A DNA stretch of 64,000 nucleotides from Lacibacter sp. H407 (GTDB lineage Bacteria > Bacteroidota > Bacteroidia > Chitinophagales > Chitinophagaceae): NCBI RefSeq assembly GCF_037892605.1, contig NZ_JBBKTU010000001.1, positions 4,278,001 through 4,342,000 of the forward strand. Reading direction: 5' to 3'. Below the pieces are notes generated by a model. It was not told the origin of the DNA and made no database searches. It worked only from the letters and a program-made list of their open reading frames with translations. A program made the position numbers and the translations under genes. Shown here piece by piece: positions 19,069-25,852 of this stretch (the first letter of the stretch is position 1; the number at the start of each line of letters is the position of its first letter).

Positions 19069-19431
19069 TTATGGATGTTGTTCCTGAGTGGGATTATTCT
19101 CAGGTTTGATTTCTTTTTCCTGCGGATAATGACCGCAACGCTTCCACCACTCCTGTTTAAAACGGGCTTTCTCCTCATCACTCATGGCTCCCCAATTTTG
19201 TTTCCATCCCGGGCCACCCTTGTGTTTATTACGTCCACCAAAACCGCTGAATAAAATTTTACTCAACAGCAGAATGCCGATCGCCTGCCAGAAATTGATC
19301 ACATACAAACCGGTTGCCGGGACCAATGCAGTGTTCCATAAAAACATCACCAGCCAGCCAAATGCAAACACCGCTGCAATAACCAGCAAGGGTATTAAGG
19401 CCATCCATTTTTTATTCCTGTTCCTCATCAT
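19069..19431 (-). CDS. Small membrane protein, second gene of the sigma operon
   Basis: 120 residues with two predicted membrane helices (about 10-32 and 40-62). These are followed by a soluble, positively charged tail rich in Lys/Trp (GGPGWKQNWGAMSDEEKARFKQEWWKR). The gene starts 10 bp after the sigma-factor stop, so the two are co-transcribed. That position is where an anti-sigma factor is often found, but no known anti-sigma domain is recognised; a regulatory role is only inference. Confidence 0.6.
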   Translation of the reverse strand: MMRNRNKKWMALIPLLVIAAVFAFGWLVMFLWNTALVPATGLYVINFWQAIGILLLSKILFSGFGGRNKHKGGPGWKQNWGAMSDEEKARFKQEWWKRCGHYPQEKEIKPENNPTQEQHP

Positions 19432-19441
19432 CGTAAAAATA

Positions 19442-20008
19442 TTAATTGTTTAAAAATTCGTTGTACAAAGTTTCAAGCCGGCTACGCAGGTGAATGACTG
19501 CATAACGCTTGCGTGAAATAATGGTTTTGATGTTCTCATTCTCTTGGTCGGCAATTTCCTGCAGCGTCATATCTTCCAGTTCGTTCCATACAAATACGTT
19601 TCGTTGTTTCTCGGGAAGTTCCTGCAAGGCATCCATCAACGCATCCCAAAATAACCGTTGCATGCTCTGCATTTCAGCATCGCCCTCGTCACTTGCTAAC
19701 ATGGAAGAGAAAAAACTGACCCCATCATCATCTTCGTAGGAAAAGTCATCGAGTAATACATCTTTCTTTTTTCTTGATTTATCGATGATGCGGTTACGGG
19801 CCACCCGGTACAGCCATCCGCCAATATTATCAATATTGTCAACCGCAGCCAGGTTACTTAATTGATACCAGACATCCTGCAGAATGTCTTCCGCATCTTC
19901 ATTTGTTTTTACACGGCTGCGTATAAAACCAAATAACTGCCGGCTGTAACTGCCGATTGCCGATATGATTGTTTGCTGACGGGCCATTGCCTCCATGCCA
20001 TCTTTCAT
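19442..20008 (-). CDS. ECF-type sigma-70 RNA polymerase factor
   Basis: 188 residues from the ATG at 20008; a TTG at 20017 and ATGs at 19996 and 19987 are alternatives. Region 2 includes SRQLFGFIRSRVKTNEDAED and ILQDVWYQL. Region 4 has LPEKQRNVFVWNELEDMT, LQEIADQENENIKTIISRKR as helix-turn-helix. Regions 1 and 3 are absent, as in group 4 sigma factors. The membrane protein gene directly downstream may tune its activity. Confidence 0.88.
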   Translation of the reverse strand: MKDGMEAMARQQTIISAIGSYSRQLFGFIRSRVKTNEDAEDILQDVWYQLSNLAAVDNIDNIGGWLYRVARNRIIDKSRKKKDVLLDDFSYEDDDGVSFFSSMLASDEGDAEMQSMQRLFWDALMDALQELPEKQRNVFVWNELEDMTLQEIADQENENIKTIISRKRYAVIHLRSRLETLYNEFLNN

Positions 20009-20222
20009 TTGTATCAAGAAGAACGACGGCTGATTGATTTTACTTTAAAGATGAGGAAAAAGGCCAAGAAACAAGTTGAAAAGGAGAAGGAAGAGAACCC
20101 AAACCAAAAATGTGTTCTCAGGCGATGTCTGGCGGAGCCGACTCGCCGTCATGCGAAATGATTTCCTAGAAAGACTGATTATTTTAAATTAGCACAAATT
20201 TTCCGGTTTAAATAAGTAATTT

Positions 20223-20627
20223 ATGAAGCACGTAAATAAATATATGTTAAGTAATTTGTTAGCGCCTTTAGGTGGAACAGCTGACATCGATGAAGAAATA
20301 AATAACTATACAAACTTTGAAAATAACAATGAAATACTAGTAAAACATGTCATTGCCAATGAAATAAAGCCGTACTATTATATTCAATCTGATTTGTACA
20401 AAGAATCCGTAAAGCGATCACTTGCTTATTTCCTAACAACCGATAAAATCAACTATGGTGATCTGTATGATAACTGTTTGATAGCCTTTGACCATCCAAA
20501 AGACCCAAGGAGTTTTTTTCTTTGGATTTGGGAAGTTTTGTTTCCTTTTGAAAATTATTACATTACCAATACTGAAAATTACATTGAAGTTGAAAATCCA
20601 AACGAAGCTAACAGCTATTTACAATGA
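20223..20627 (+). CDS. Array gene A: unknown protein (paralogue of 25280-25717)
   Basis: 134 residues, soluble, acidic. No family is recognised. It shares with the gene at 25280 the pattern LAYFLTTDKINYGDL...PKDPRSFFLWIWEVLFPFENYYI, aligning with LAYYLLNPSIEFKDR...PDDGWLFFQWIWEVFFEGESYDYL. The FF-W-IWEV-F core is the most conserved part. The stop lies 11 bp before repeat 1. The context of immunity-like genes suggests an immunity or defence-related protein, which is inference. Confidence 0.6.
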   Translation: MKHVNKYMLSNLLAPLGGTADIDEEINNYTNFENNNEILVKHVIANEIKPYYYIQSDLYKESVKRSLAYFLTTDKINYGDLYDNCLIAFDHPKDPRSFFLWIWEVLFPFENYYITNTENYIEVENPNEANSYLQ

Positions 20628-20638
20628 TTTCTTTCTTT

Positions 20639-20754
20639 CCCCAATCTACTCCAAGTATGTAGTGCAGGCACAAGAAGCCAACACAGTTTGCTACGCCTCA
20701 TTCCTGCGCCAGACTTACTATATTTATAGCCCAATATACTTGGACAAGGCAGGG
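20639..20754 (+). repeat. Array repeat 1 (short type)
   Basis: 116 bp. Left arm CCCCAATCTACTCCAAGTA and right arm TACTTGGACAAGGCAGGG. The core from AGCCAACACAGTTTGCT to TTCCTGCGCC is shared with all other copies. It is of the short type (about 20 bp shorter than repeats 3, 4 and 7 between the left arm and the GGCACA element). Confidence 0.85.
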
Positions 20755-20771
20755 ATTTAAAAAAAGAATTA

Positions 20772-21392
20772 ATGGCAGCAACTTTTTTAAACAAATTAAT
20801 TTCTGGAGATATTTATGAAGTGCCATTACTTAAATCTTACGGATTTTGTTATGTAAAACTTATAAAATATGAATTAATTTTTAATGACGTACATATTATA
20901 AAAGTACTCGTGAATCCATTAAATCGATTCGACAAGACGAGGCTTAAGAATATTAAAGAGCTTGAAAAAATTAGTGAATATGCCTTTAGCCCAATTCTTC
21001 TACTTGGGTCCCCAAAGTTAAGAGGTGAAAATAGCTGGCGCTTTATAACTAATGTTGCTTTAACTAACTCTGAACTACTAATTCCTGATTTCAAAATAAC
21101 TTATGAAATAAACGACTTATTTAACTCGACAAAGAGTTTTTCTGACTTACAATGGTATAAAGTTGCGCAGCTTAATGCATCTAATTCTACTAAATCAAAG
21201 TATAATGAGGTGAGAGAACTTGGTTTTTTTTCTGAAATGAATTGTCTCCTGATAATTTATAAATTAACAATATTATGGATACTTCAAAATGGACGCAATG
21301 TCGAAGATTATTTTTCGGAAGATGAAAGAAATCAAATTCTTGGCTTTACGGTTGCATATCAGTTAGCTTCTCTTGAATTTCACAATCGCTAA
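20772..21392 (+). CDS. Array gene X: Imm26-like protein (tentative)
   Basis: 206 residues, no signal or membrane segments. The opening SGDIYEVPLLKSYGFCYVKLI is reminiscent of the Imm26 immunity family, whose members start with a GD(I/V)(F/Y)xIPL strand. The rest (ENSWRFITNVALTNSELLIPDFKI) is beta-rich and then helical, and is not otherwise recognised. The stop codon abuts the truncated left side of repeat 2, so the gene's 3' end has replaced that repeat's left arm. It starts 18 bp after repeat 1. Confidence 0.5.
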   Translation: MAATFLNKLISGDIYEVPLLKSYGFCYVKLIKYELIFNDVHIIKVLVNPLNRFDKTRLKNIKELEKISEYAFSPILLLGSPKLRGENSWRFITNVALTNSELLIPDFKITYEINDLFNSTKSFSDLQWYKVAQLNASNSTKSKYNEVRELGFFSEMNCLLIIYKLTILWILQNGRNVEDYFSEDERNQILGFTVAYQLASLEFHNR

Positions 21393-21484
21393 ATGCAGTC
21401 ACAGGAAGCCAGCACAGTTTGCTGCGCCTCATTCCTGCGCCAGACTTACTATATTTATAGCCCAAGATACTTGGACTAGAGGGG
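21392..21484 (+). repeat. Array repeat 2 (left arm missing)
   Basis: About 93 bp. It begins at or next to the stop codon of gene X with GCAGTCACAGGAAGCC, then runs through the conserved core to the right arm TACTTGGACTAGAGGGG. The left CCCCAACTAG arm is absent, unlike every other copy. Confidence 0.8.
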
Positions 21485-21565
21485 CACTCAACCGCTTACC
21501 AATACTGAGCAAATGTTGATTGTATGATATGGATTGAAGACTAAGAATAACTGGCAAATAATAAA

Positions 21566-21925
21566 TTACTTATCAAGGGTTTTTGCTCCGGGAGGTACGA
21601 GAAAATCCTGTTCATTTGCCGGTTTTATTTCCCCGGTTTCTTTAGTTCTTACATATAAGATTTTGTCGTTAGACTTTTTAAATACTGAATCCCCCACCTT
21701 GATGTCGAATGTGTCCATCATAAAATTGTAAATAAATACATAATTAATTAGGCCGTCTTTTAGTCTTACGTCATATGCGTCCGATCTTTTTTTCTTTGTT
21801 ATTGAAACTACTGTTCCATTAAAAGAAGCTTTTTTTGTGCTAAACTGGGGTTTTACAAAAGCCCAAAAAACGATAATTATAAACAATGACAATGAAAGAA
21901 AACTTATTATTTTTTTATAAGTCAT
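21566..21925 (-). CDS. Array gene B: membrane-anchored small protein (paralogue of 25853-26209)
   Basis: 119 residues: one N-terminal membrane helix (about 6-24), then a compact beta-rich domain. Shared with its paralogue: KPQFSTKKASFNGTVVSITK, the VGDSVFKKSNDKILYVR motif and the tail EQDFLVPPGA. The topology suggests an inner-membrane anchor with the domain in the periplasm. It is leftward, against the direction of the repeats, and its stop is 81 bp from the right end of repeat 2. The function is unknown. Confidence 0.6.
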   Translation of the reverse strand: MTYKKIISFLSLSLFIIIVFWAFVKPQFSTKKASFNGTVVSITKKKRSDAYDVRLKDGLINYVFIYNFMMDTFDIKVGDSVFKKSNDKILYVRTKETGEIKPANEQDFLVPPGAKTLDK

Positions 21926-21953
21926 ATTAGTCTTTTAGTAAATCAAGAGGATG

Positions 21954-22140
21954 CCCCAACTAGGCGAATGAAGCTTAGCAAAGTGCGTCGGCTTCCTTTC
22001 ATTGCCTTTGTTGGTATGCTAAATCAAAAAAACACGCCGTTCTTGCTGTGTGTTATCACCAGCAAGGGATTTTGAGATCAGGTTATACAATTTTACTACA
22101 ACTTTTTTATATTTTGTTCTGAATGATAAACTCAGAACAT
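21954..22140 (+). mobile_element. Truncated left end of the transposase element
   Basis: It begins with the arm CCCCAACTAG. From about 22002 it runs parallel to 23038-23177, through the upstream hairpin and the first 18-20 bp of the transposase reading frame (ATGATAAACTCAGAACAT). It stops exactly where repeat 3 begins at 22141. The 22002-22140 part differs from the intact copy by only scattered substitutions. It is a remnant with no coding capacity. Confidence 0.75.
22040..22068. repeat. Upstream hairpin, remnant copy
   Basis: TTCTTGCTG and CAGCAAGGG around TGTGTTATCAC. The two outer positions form G-T pairs, whereas the intact copy at 23077 pairs perfectly. Confidence 0.65.
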
Positions 22141-22273
22141 CCCCAACTAGTCCAAGTAAGTAAGCGTAACAATCGGAAACTAATCAGGCACAGGTAGCCA
22201 ACACTGTTTGCTACGCCTCATTCCTGCGCCAGACTTACGATATTTATAGCCAAGATACTAGGACTAGACGGGG
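22141..22273 (+). repeat. Array repeat 3 (long type)
   Basis: 133 bp: left arm CCCCAACTAGTCCAAGTA, right arm TACTAGGACTAGACGGGG, core as in the other copies with two substitutions. It is joined directly to the transposase-start remnant on its left. Confidence 0.88.
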
Positions 22274-22299
22274 TTGTATACTCGGGATAGCACTGGAAA

Positions 22300-22482
22300 C
22301 TACTGATGACTTGGATTGGGCTGTCTACTTTCAATTTTTTTATCTTCAGGTGTTTTTTTGCTTTCAGGAAGAAAAATATTTAAAAGAACGGATATAATAA
22401 TTATCACGAGTAAAAACATCGTACTTTTTTTAGATTCTTTTGGATACTTTGAAAAAAATTCAATTGAAACCATATTACTCAT
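22300..22482 (-). CDS. Array gene C: 60-residue single-helix membrane protein
   Basis: A very short protein with one clear membrane helix (TMFLLVIIIISVLLNIFL, about 21-38) and a charged Lys/Pro/Glu tail. No family is recognised. Its stop is 26 bp from the right end of repeat 3. The size and single helix would fit a small membrane toxin, a regulator or an immunity protein; none of these is supported directly. The coding call rests on the clean membrane helix and the position within the array. Confidence 0.45.
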   Translation of the reverse strand: MSNMVSIEFFSKYPKESKKSTMFLLVIIIISVLLNIFLPESKKTPEDKKIESRQPNPSHQ

Positions 22483-22542
22483 TTTTAAGTTTGTCTAGAT
22501 CGAAGATTTAGTGGGTAGCTTGTTCGCCAGTGTTCAATAATA

Positions 22543-22678
22543 CCCCAACTAGTCCAAGTGCCTAAGCGTTAACAATCGGGAACTACTCAGGCACAGGAAG
22601 CCAACACAGTTTGCTACGCCTCATTCCTGCGCCAAACTTATTATATTTATAGCCCATGATTCTTGGACTAGAGAGGGG
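22543..22678 (+). repeat. Array repeat 4 (long type)
   Basis: 136 bp: left arm CCCCAACTAGTCCAAGTG, right arm TTCTTGGACTAGAGAGGGG. Its right end overlaps the last codons of the leftward gene D. Confidence 0.87.
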
Positions 22679-23021
22679 AAACCAGTACTTCAAAAACTTT
22701 CCAATTATTATTTGGATAATAATAACGCTCTACTTGATTTATTGTCAAGGGAATCCATCGCTTTGAAAACAACCACTTATGCAATTCAGGAATTGATCTA
22801 AGAATATTATCCTTAGTTACTTCATGTAAAATGACAATATTGTTCTCTAAATAACAAACCGAGTCTTTATGAAAACCATTTTTTATAACTTCTAATTCAA
22901 TGAAATTGACCTCATAATAATGATCATCATTATCCTTTATCATCACGTCTTTTCTATAGCCCTTCATTAAGGATTCATCATCATGTTCATACCCGTTTGT
23001 AAATATTACTTGATATGTCAT
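22668..23021 (-). CDS. Array gene D: unknown soluble protein
   Basis: 117 residues from the ATG at 23021 (MTYQVIFTNGYEHDDE). The frame is open 81 bp further upstream, but that stretch is the transposase element's flank. Its sequence is acidic with alternating strand and helix character and a VEVNFIELEVI-like strand. No family is known to me. The last codons (SPL-stop) are encoded by the right arm of repeat 4, read in reverse. Likely an immunity or accessory protein by context only. Confidence 0.55.
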   Translation of the reverse strand: MTYQVIFTNGYEHDDESLMKGYRKDVMIKDNDDHYYEVNFIELEVIKNGFHKDSVCYLENNIVILHEVTKDNILRSIPELHKWLFSKRWIPLTINQVERYYYPNNNWKVFEVLVSPL

Positions 23022-23076
23022 TGTATTATTGTATTTGCTTTGCCCTTGTTGGTATGCTAACGAAAAAATCACGCCG

Positions 23077-23105
23077 CCCTTGCTGTGTGTTATCACCAGC
23101 AAGGG
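23077..23105. repeat. Perfect 9-bp hairpin upstream of the transposase
   Basis: CCCTTGCTG and CAGCAAGGG around an 11-nt loop (TGTGTTATCAC), 54 bp upstream of the transposase ATG. HUH Y1 transposases recognise subterminal hairpins of this kind as single strands. Confidence 0.7.
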
Positions 23106-23159
23106 ATTTTGAGATCAGGGTACACAAGTTTACTACAACTTTTTTATATTTTGTTCTGA

Positions 23160-23675
23160 ATGATAAACTCAGAACATCATCCTCAATTTTTTACGGCGAC
23201 CATTCTGGAATGGAAACATCTTTTAAAAGAAGACCAATACAAAGCCATCATTCTCGATAGCTTAGGTTTTCTTGTAAAAGAACAACGTGTTATTGTAAAC
23301 AGCTTTGTAATAATGAGCAATCATCTTCATGTTATCTGGCAAGCAGTAAATGGATTTACACCTCAACAAATTCAGCAAAGCTTTTTGAAGTATACAGCAC
23401 AACAAATTAAATTCGATTTACAAAAGAACAATCCGCTGTTACTGGAAGAGTTCAGGGTAAACGCTAAAGACCGTATGTACCAATTTTGGGAACGTAATTC
23501 ACTGAGTATCGATTTGTATAGTGAGGAAGTATATTTGCAAAAGGAAAATTATATACATTACAATCCCGTAGAGGCCGGGCTATGCAAGTTTCCTGAAGAC
23601 TACTATTATTCATCGGCCAGGTATTATGAAACGTTGGTGGATGAATTTGGTTTTCTTACACATTGGCGTGAGTAG
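23160..23675 (+). CDS. REP-associated (Y1, HUH) transposase-like protein
   Basis: 171 residues. The HUH motif is visible as SNHLHVIWQ (about 55-63), and the C-terminal family signature ENYIHYNPVEAGLCKFPEDYYYSS (about 127-150, here in two parts: NYIHYNPVEAGL and FPEDYYYSSARYY) is intact. A Tyr of the helix before NPVEAGL is the likely nucleophile. Such enzymes cut and join single-stranded DNA at hairpin-flanked sites. The gene is full length and starts at the ATG of 23160, whose upstream region is duplicated at 22002-22140. It is the only gene of the array with a recognised DNA-mobilising domain. Confidence 0.88.
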   Translation: MINSEHHPQFFTATILEWKHLLKEDQYKAIILDSLGFLVKEQRVIVNSFVIMSNHLHVIWQAVNGFTPQQIQQSFLKYTAQQIKFDLQKNNPLLLEEFRVNAKDRMYQFWERNSLSIDLYSEEVYLQKENYIHYNPVEAGLCKFPEDYYYSSARYYETLVDEFGFLTHWRE

Positions 23676-23694
23676 TGGCGGCTTTAGTGCTTGT

Positions 23695-23719
23695 GTCGTT
23701 GGTGAAAACACCCAACGAC
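23695..23719. repeat. Perfect 8-bp hairpin downstream of the transposase
   Basis: GTCGTTGG and CCAACGAC around TGAAAACAC, 20 bp after the transposase stop. It probably marks the right-end recognition hairpin, or a terminator without T-run. Confidence 0.65.
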
Positions 23720-23824
23720 GGCTGGCAGTCATGCTACTTTCAACTTTGAACAACACTCAGCGATCTGCAACACCATCAAGGGCAAAGATGCTTAGACTAG
23801 ACGGGGGAAAAAGGATTAAGAATT

Positions 23825-24268
23825 ATGATAAAAGAAGTCAAAAATATTTTGATCAATGCTGGATGGTCTGAGTTAAGGCGAATAAGTAAGAATATAGTTG
23901 TGGATCAATTAACTTTCGAGGGCTATCCTGTGTTGGATAACGTTGTAGAGACAATGCAAAATCTTGGAGGCTTAGTCATAAAATTTTCGAACAAGCGAAA
24001 TGGCTTAAAAGACGACGATATAAATTTTGATTTCGACCATGCCACAGGCCTTGAAGTACCAGATAGAATCTTTAATAATTATATGCCTAGAGTAAAAAAG
24101 CAACTAGTTTTAATTGGCACAGCATATCGTGATCATTTTGTTTTAATGATGGCTGATGACAACAGTATTTATGGTGGGTATGATGATTATCTGTGTAAAA
24201 TAGGTAATACTCCTACGGATGCTATCGAAAACATTATTCTTGACAAGGATTTTGATGAAATCCCATAG
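23825..24268 (+). CDS. Array gene E: SUKH-3-type immunity protein
   Basis: 147 residues, soluble. The layout matches the SUKH-3 immunity family of polymorphic-toxin systems: an N-terminal AGWSELRRIS helix, the central region LGGLVIKFSNKR and FDFDHATGLEVPDRI, then KKQLVLIGTAYRDHFVLMM and the diagnostic IYGGYDDYLCKIGNTPTDAIE. SUKH proteins protect cells by binding cognate nuclease or deaminase toxins. No toxin gene is adjacent, so this is an orphan immunity gene. It starts 18 bp after the right end of the transposase element; repeat 5 follows 19 bp after the stop. Confidence 0.8.
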   Translation: MIKEVKNILINAGWSELRRISKNIVVDQLTFEGYPVLDNVVETMQNLGGLVIKFSNKRNGLKDDDINFDFDHATGLEVPDRIFNNYMPRVKKQLVLIGTAYRDHFVLMMADDNSIYGGYDDYLCKIGNTPTDAIENIILDKDFDEIP

Positions 24269-24286
24269 TTGTTTTTACAAAAAAAT

Positions 24287-24418
24287 CTACAACAGTACAA
24301 GTATGTAGGTTTACAATCGGAAACTAATCAGGCACACAAAGCCAACACACTTTGCTACGCCTCATTCCTGCGCCAGACTTACTATATTTATAGCCCATGA
24401 TACTTGGACAAGACATGG
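24287..24418 (+). repeat. Array repeat 5 (long type, degenerate ends)
   Basis: About 132 bp. The left arm is degenerate (CTACAACAGTACAAGTA), the core is intact, and the right arm TACTTGGACAAGACATGG is partly degenerate. Boundaries are therefore uncertain by a few bases. Confidence 0.8.
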
Positions 24419-24453
24419 AACAAGAAAGACAAAAGAAAAATTAAATAGATTTT

Positions 24454-25065
24454 ATGAACAAGGCAATAAGCTGCTGTCTATTCGTAATTGTATCAGGTTT
24501 TTGTTCTTGTGATAGCAGAACAACTCAGTCAGATACCCTGTACTTCAAGCATTTTGATCTTTTTACCCTAAAGGGCATCGACACAATAAAAAAAATTGAG
24601 GAAAAAGGAGGAGTAGAAGTCAGATTTAAAGAAGGTTTGCTTAATTATATAAATTTCCATCAATCTAAAAGAGAAATAATATTAAACCTCGAGGATACCT
24701 TTAAAGTTAATGGTCGTCAAATCTACCTTTATTCGTCGCAAAACTTCCATGGTGGAAAGGCCGGGCAAACAAGAGTTTATGGAACGCATCATGAGGAGTA
24801 TAAAGATTTAATTTATGTATCCTTGAATGATACGATTATATGTAAATCATTTGAACTGACGAACTCAACCAACTACGATTATGCGCTTTACCTATATATT
24901 AATGGTGAAGACAGTATAACCAAGTATCAAAGCGGGATGAACACTCACATAGAAATGAATTTATCAAAACAAAAACTATATACTGTATGGCAAGAATTTC
25001 TAAGTGATGGGTTAAGAAAATATGACCATCCCTTAATAAAAATAAAAAGCTTGCCACAAAAATAA
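24454..25065 (+). CDS. Array gene F: unknown lipoprotein
   Basis: 203 residues: an N-terminal signal with a lipobox-like VSGFCSC (Cys about 18-20), then a largely beta-rich periplasmic or surface domain with many charged residues (IDTIKKIEEKGGVEVRFKEG). No family is recognised. Lipoprotein immunity proteins exist in periplasm-acting toxin systems, but that link is only contextual here. Repeat 6 begins 18 bp after the stop. Confidence 0.6.
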   Translation: MNKAISCCLFVIVSGFCSCDSRTTQSDTLYFKHFDLFTLKGIDTIKKIEEKGGVEVRFKEGLLNYINFHQSKREIILNLEDTFKVNGRQIYLYSSQNFHGGKAGQTRVYGTHHEEYKDLIYVSLNDTIICKSFELTNSTNYDYALYLYINGEDSITKYQSGMNTHIEMNLSKQKLYTVWQEFLSDGLRKYDHPLIKIKSLPQK

Positions 25066-25083
25066 CCATTCCTTCGCTCCCGA

Positions 25084-25197
25084 GCCAAACTAGTCCAAGT
25101 ATTTCGTGCAAGCACAAGAAGCCAACACAGTTTGCTACGCCTCATTCCTGCGCCAGACTTACTATATTTATGGCCAAGACACTTGGACTATATGGGG
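25084..25197 (+). repeat. Array repeat 6 (short type)
   Basis: 114 bp: left arm GCCAAACTAGTCCAAGTA, right arm CACTTGGACTATATGGGG, short internal segment as in repeat 1. Confidence 0.85.
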
Positions 25198-25279
25198 AGA
25201 CATCGAACTGCAACAGAAGTAAAAGCTTTTTTTTAAGTGGAAAATTAAGAACACTTTATCCTGTATTTAGAAAATAAAT

Positions 25280-25717
25280 ATGACAATAATCGTAAACCCC
25301 ATTTATCTTGATTATTTATTTGGAACGCTATCTGGGTTGGGTGATAGCGAAGATGATATCAATGTATATGGGATGTATGACACTAATAATGAAAGGCAGA
25401 CAAAAACTTTGGCGAGAGAGTTATTGTTACCAGAATTTATAAAGCAAAACCCGCTATTGGTAGAACAAATCAAAAATTCGTTGGCTTATTATCTCTTAAA
25501 CCCTAGTATTGAATTTAAAGACAGAATCGAATCACTTTTATTGCCATTTAAAACACCAGATGATGGCTGGCTTTTTTTTCAATGGATTTGGGAAGTTTTT
25601 TTTGAAGGAGAATCATATGATTACTTGAAAGATGAAGATGTTTTCGAAGAATTTGATATAAACGCACCCTACAAACTTCTTACAGGAAATCAACCCCCAA
25701 ATACTCCAAGTATGTAA
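25280..25717 (+). CDS. Array gene A': unknown protein (paralogue of 20223-20627)
   Basis: 145 residues, acidic, soluble. It aligns with gene A through LAYYLLNPSIEFKDRIESLL and the FFQWIWEVFFEGESYDYL core. Its N-terminus (YLDYLFGTLSGLGDSEDDI) parallels the LSNLLAPLGGTADIDEE of gene A. The last eight or so residues (PPNTPSM) are encoded inside the left arm of repeat 7, so the repeat has supplied part of the coding sequence and the stop. No known family. Confidence 0.6.
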   Translation: MTIIVNPIYLDYLFGTLSGLGDSEDDINVYGMYDTNNERQTKTLARELLLPEFIKQNPLLVEQIKNSLAYYLLNPSIEFKDRIESLLLPFKTPDDGWLFFQWIWEVFFEGESYDYLKDEDVFEEFDINAPYKLLTGNQPPNTPSM

Positions 25718-25829
25718 GCGTTTACAATCGGAAACTAATCAGGTACAGGAAGCCAGCACACTTTGCTACGCCTCATTCCTGCGCCAGACTTACTATATTT
25801 ATAGCCCAAGAGATGGGACTAGACCTAGG
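25695..25829 (+). repeat. Array repeat 7 (long type)
   Basis: About 135 bp: left arm CCCCAAATACTCCAAGTA inside the 3' end of gene A', full core, and a right end GGGACTAGACCTAGG in which the arm sequence is degenerate. Confidence 0.84.
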
Positions 25830-25852
25830 CTCGGCTGCAAAAGACGACCAAA

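Larger units (their letters stand above)
23038..23806 (+). mobile_element. REP-associated transposase element (left end lost)
   Basis: It consists of an upstream flank with a perfect hairpin (23077-23105), the transposase gene, a downstream hairpin (23695-23719), and a right end CTTAGACTAGACGGGG at 23791-23806 that matches the right arm of the array repeats. The matching left end CCCCAACTAG is not adjacent here but is present in the remnant at 21954. So an intact element would have had the same termini as the repeats. Confidence 0.65.

Noticed and set aside
18453-19181. Hsp20 with a 110-residue N-terminal extension
   Set aside because: The extended frame runs over a terminator and a REP-like palindrome of the neighbouring transcription unit; the ATG at 18848 gives a normal Hsp20.
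22002-22140. An independent second transposase gene
   Set aside because: Only the first six to seven codons remain before repeat 3 interrupts it; it is a remnant.
22300-22482. Type I toxin-antitoxin system for the 60-residue membrane protein
   Set aside because: No antisense RNA promoter or recognisable toxin motif could be seen; size and single helix are not enough.
20639-25829. Canonical integron attC sites with an IntI-driven cassette array
   Set aside because: The right ends read ACTAGACGGGG where canonical attC needs GTT, so the AAC/GTT pairing is broken, and the left end starts CCCCAAC, not RYYYAAC. No tyrosine recombinase is in the window. The resemblance is architectural only.
20639-25829. 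CRISPR array
   Set aside because: Repeats are over 90 bp, the intervals are full genes of different length, and no cas genes are seen.
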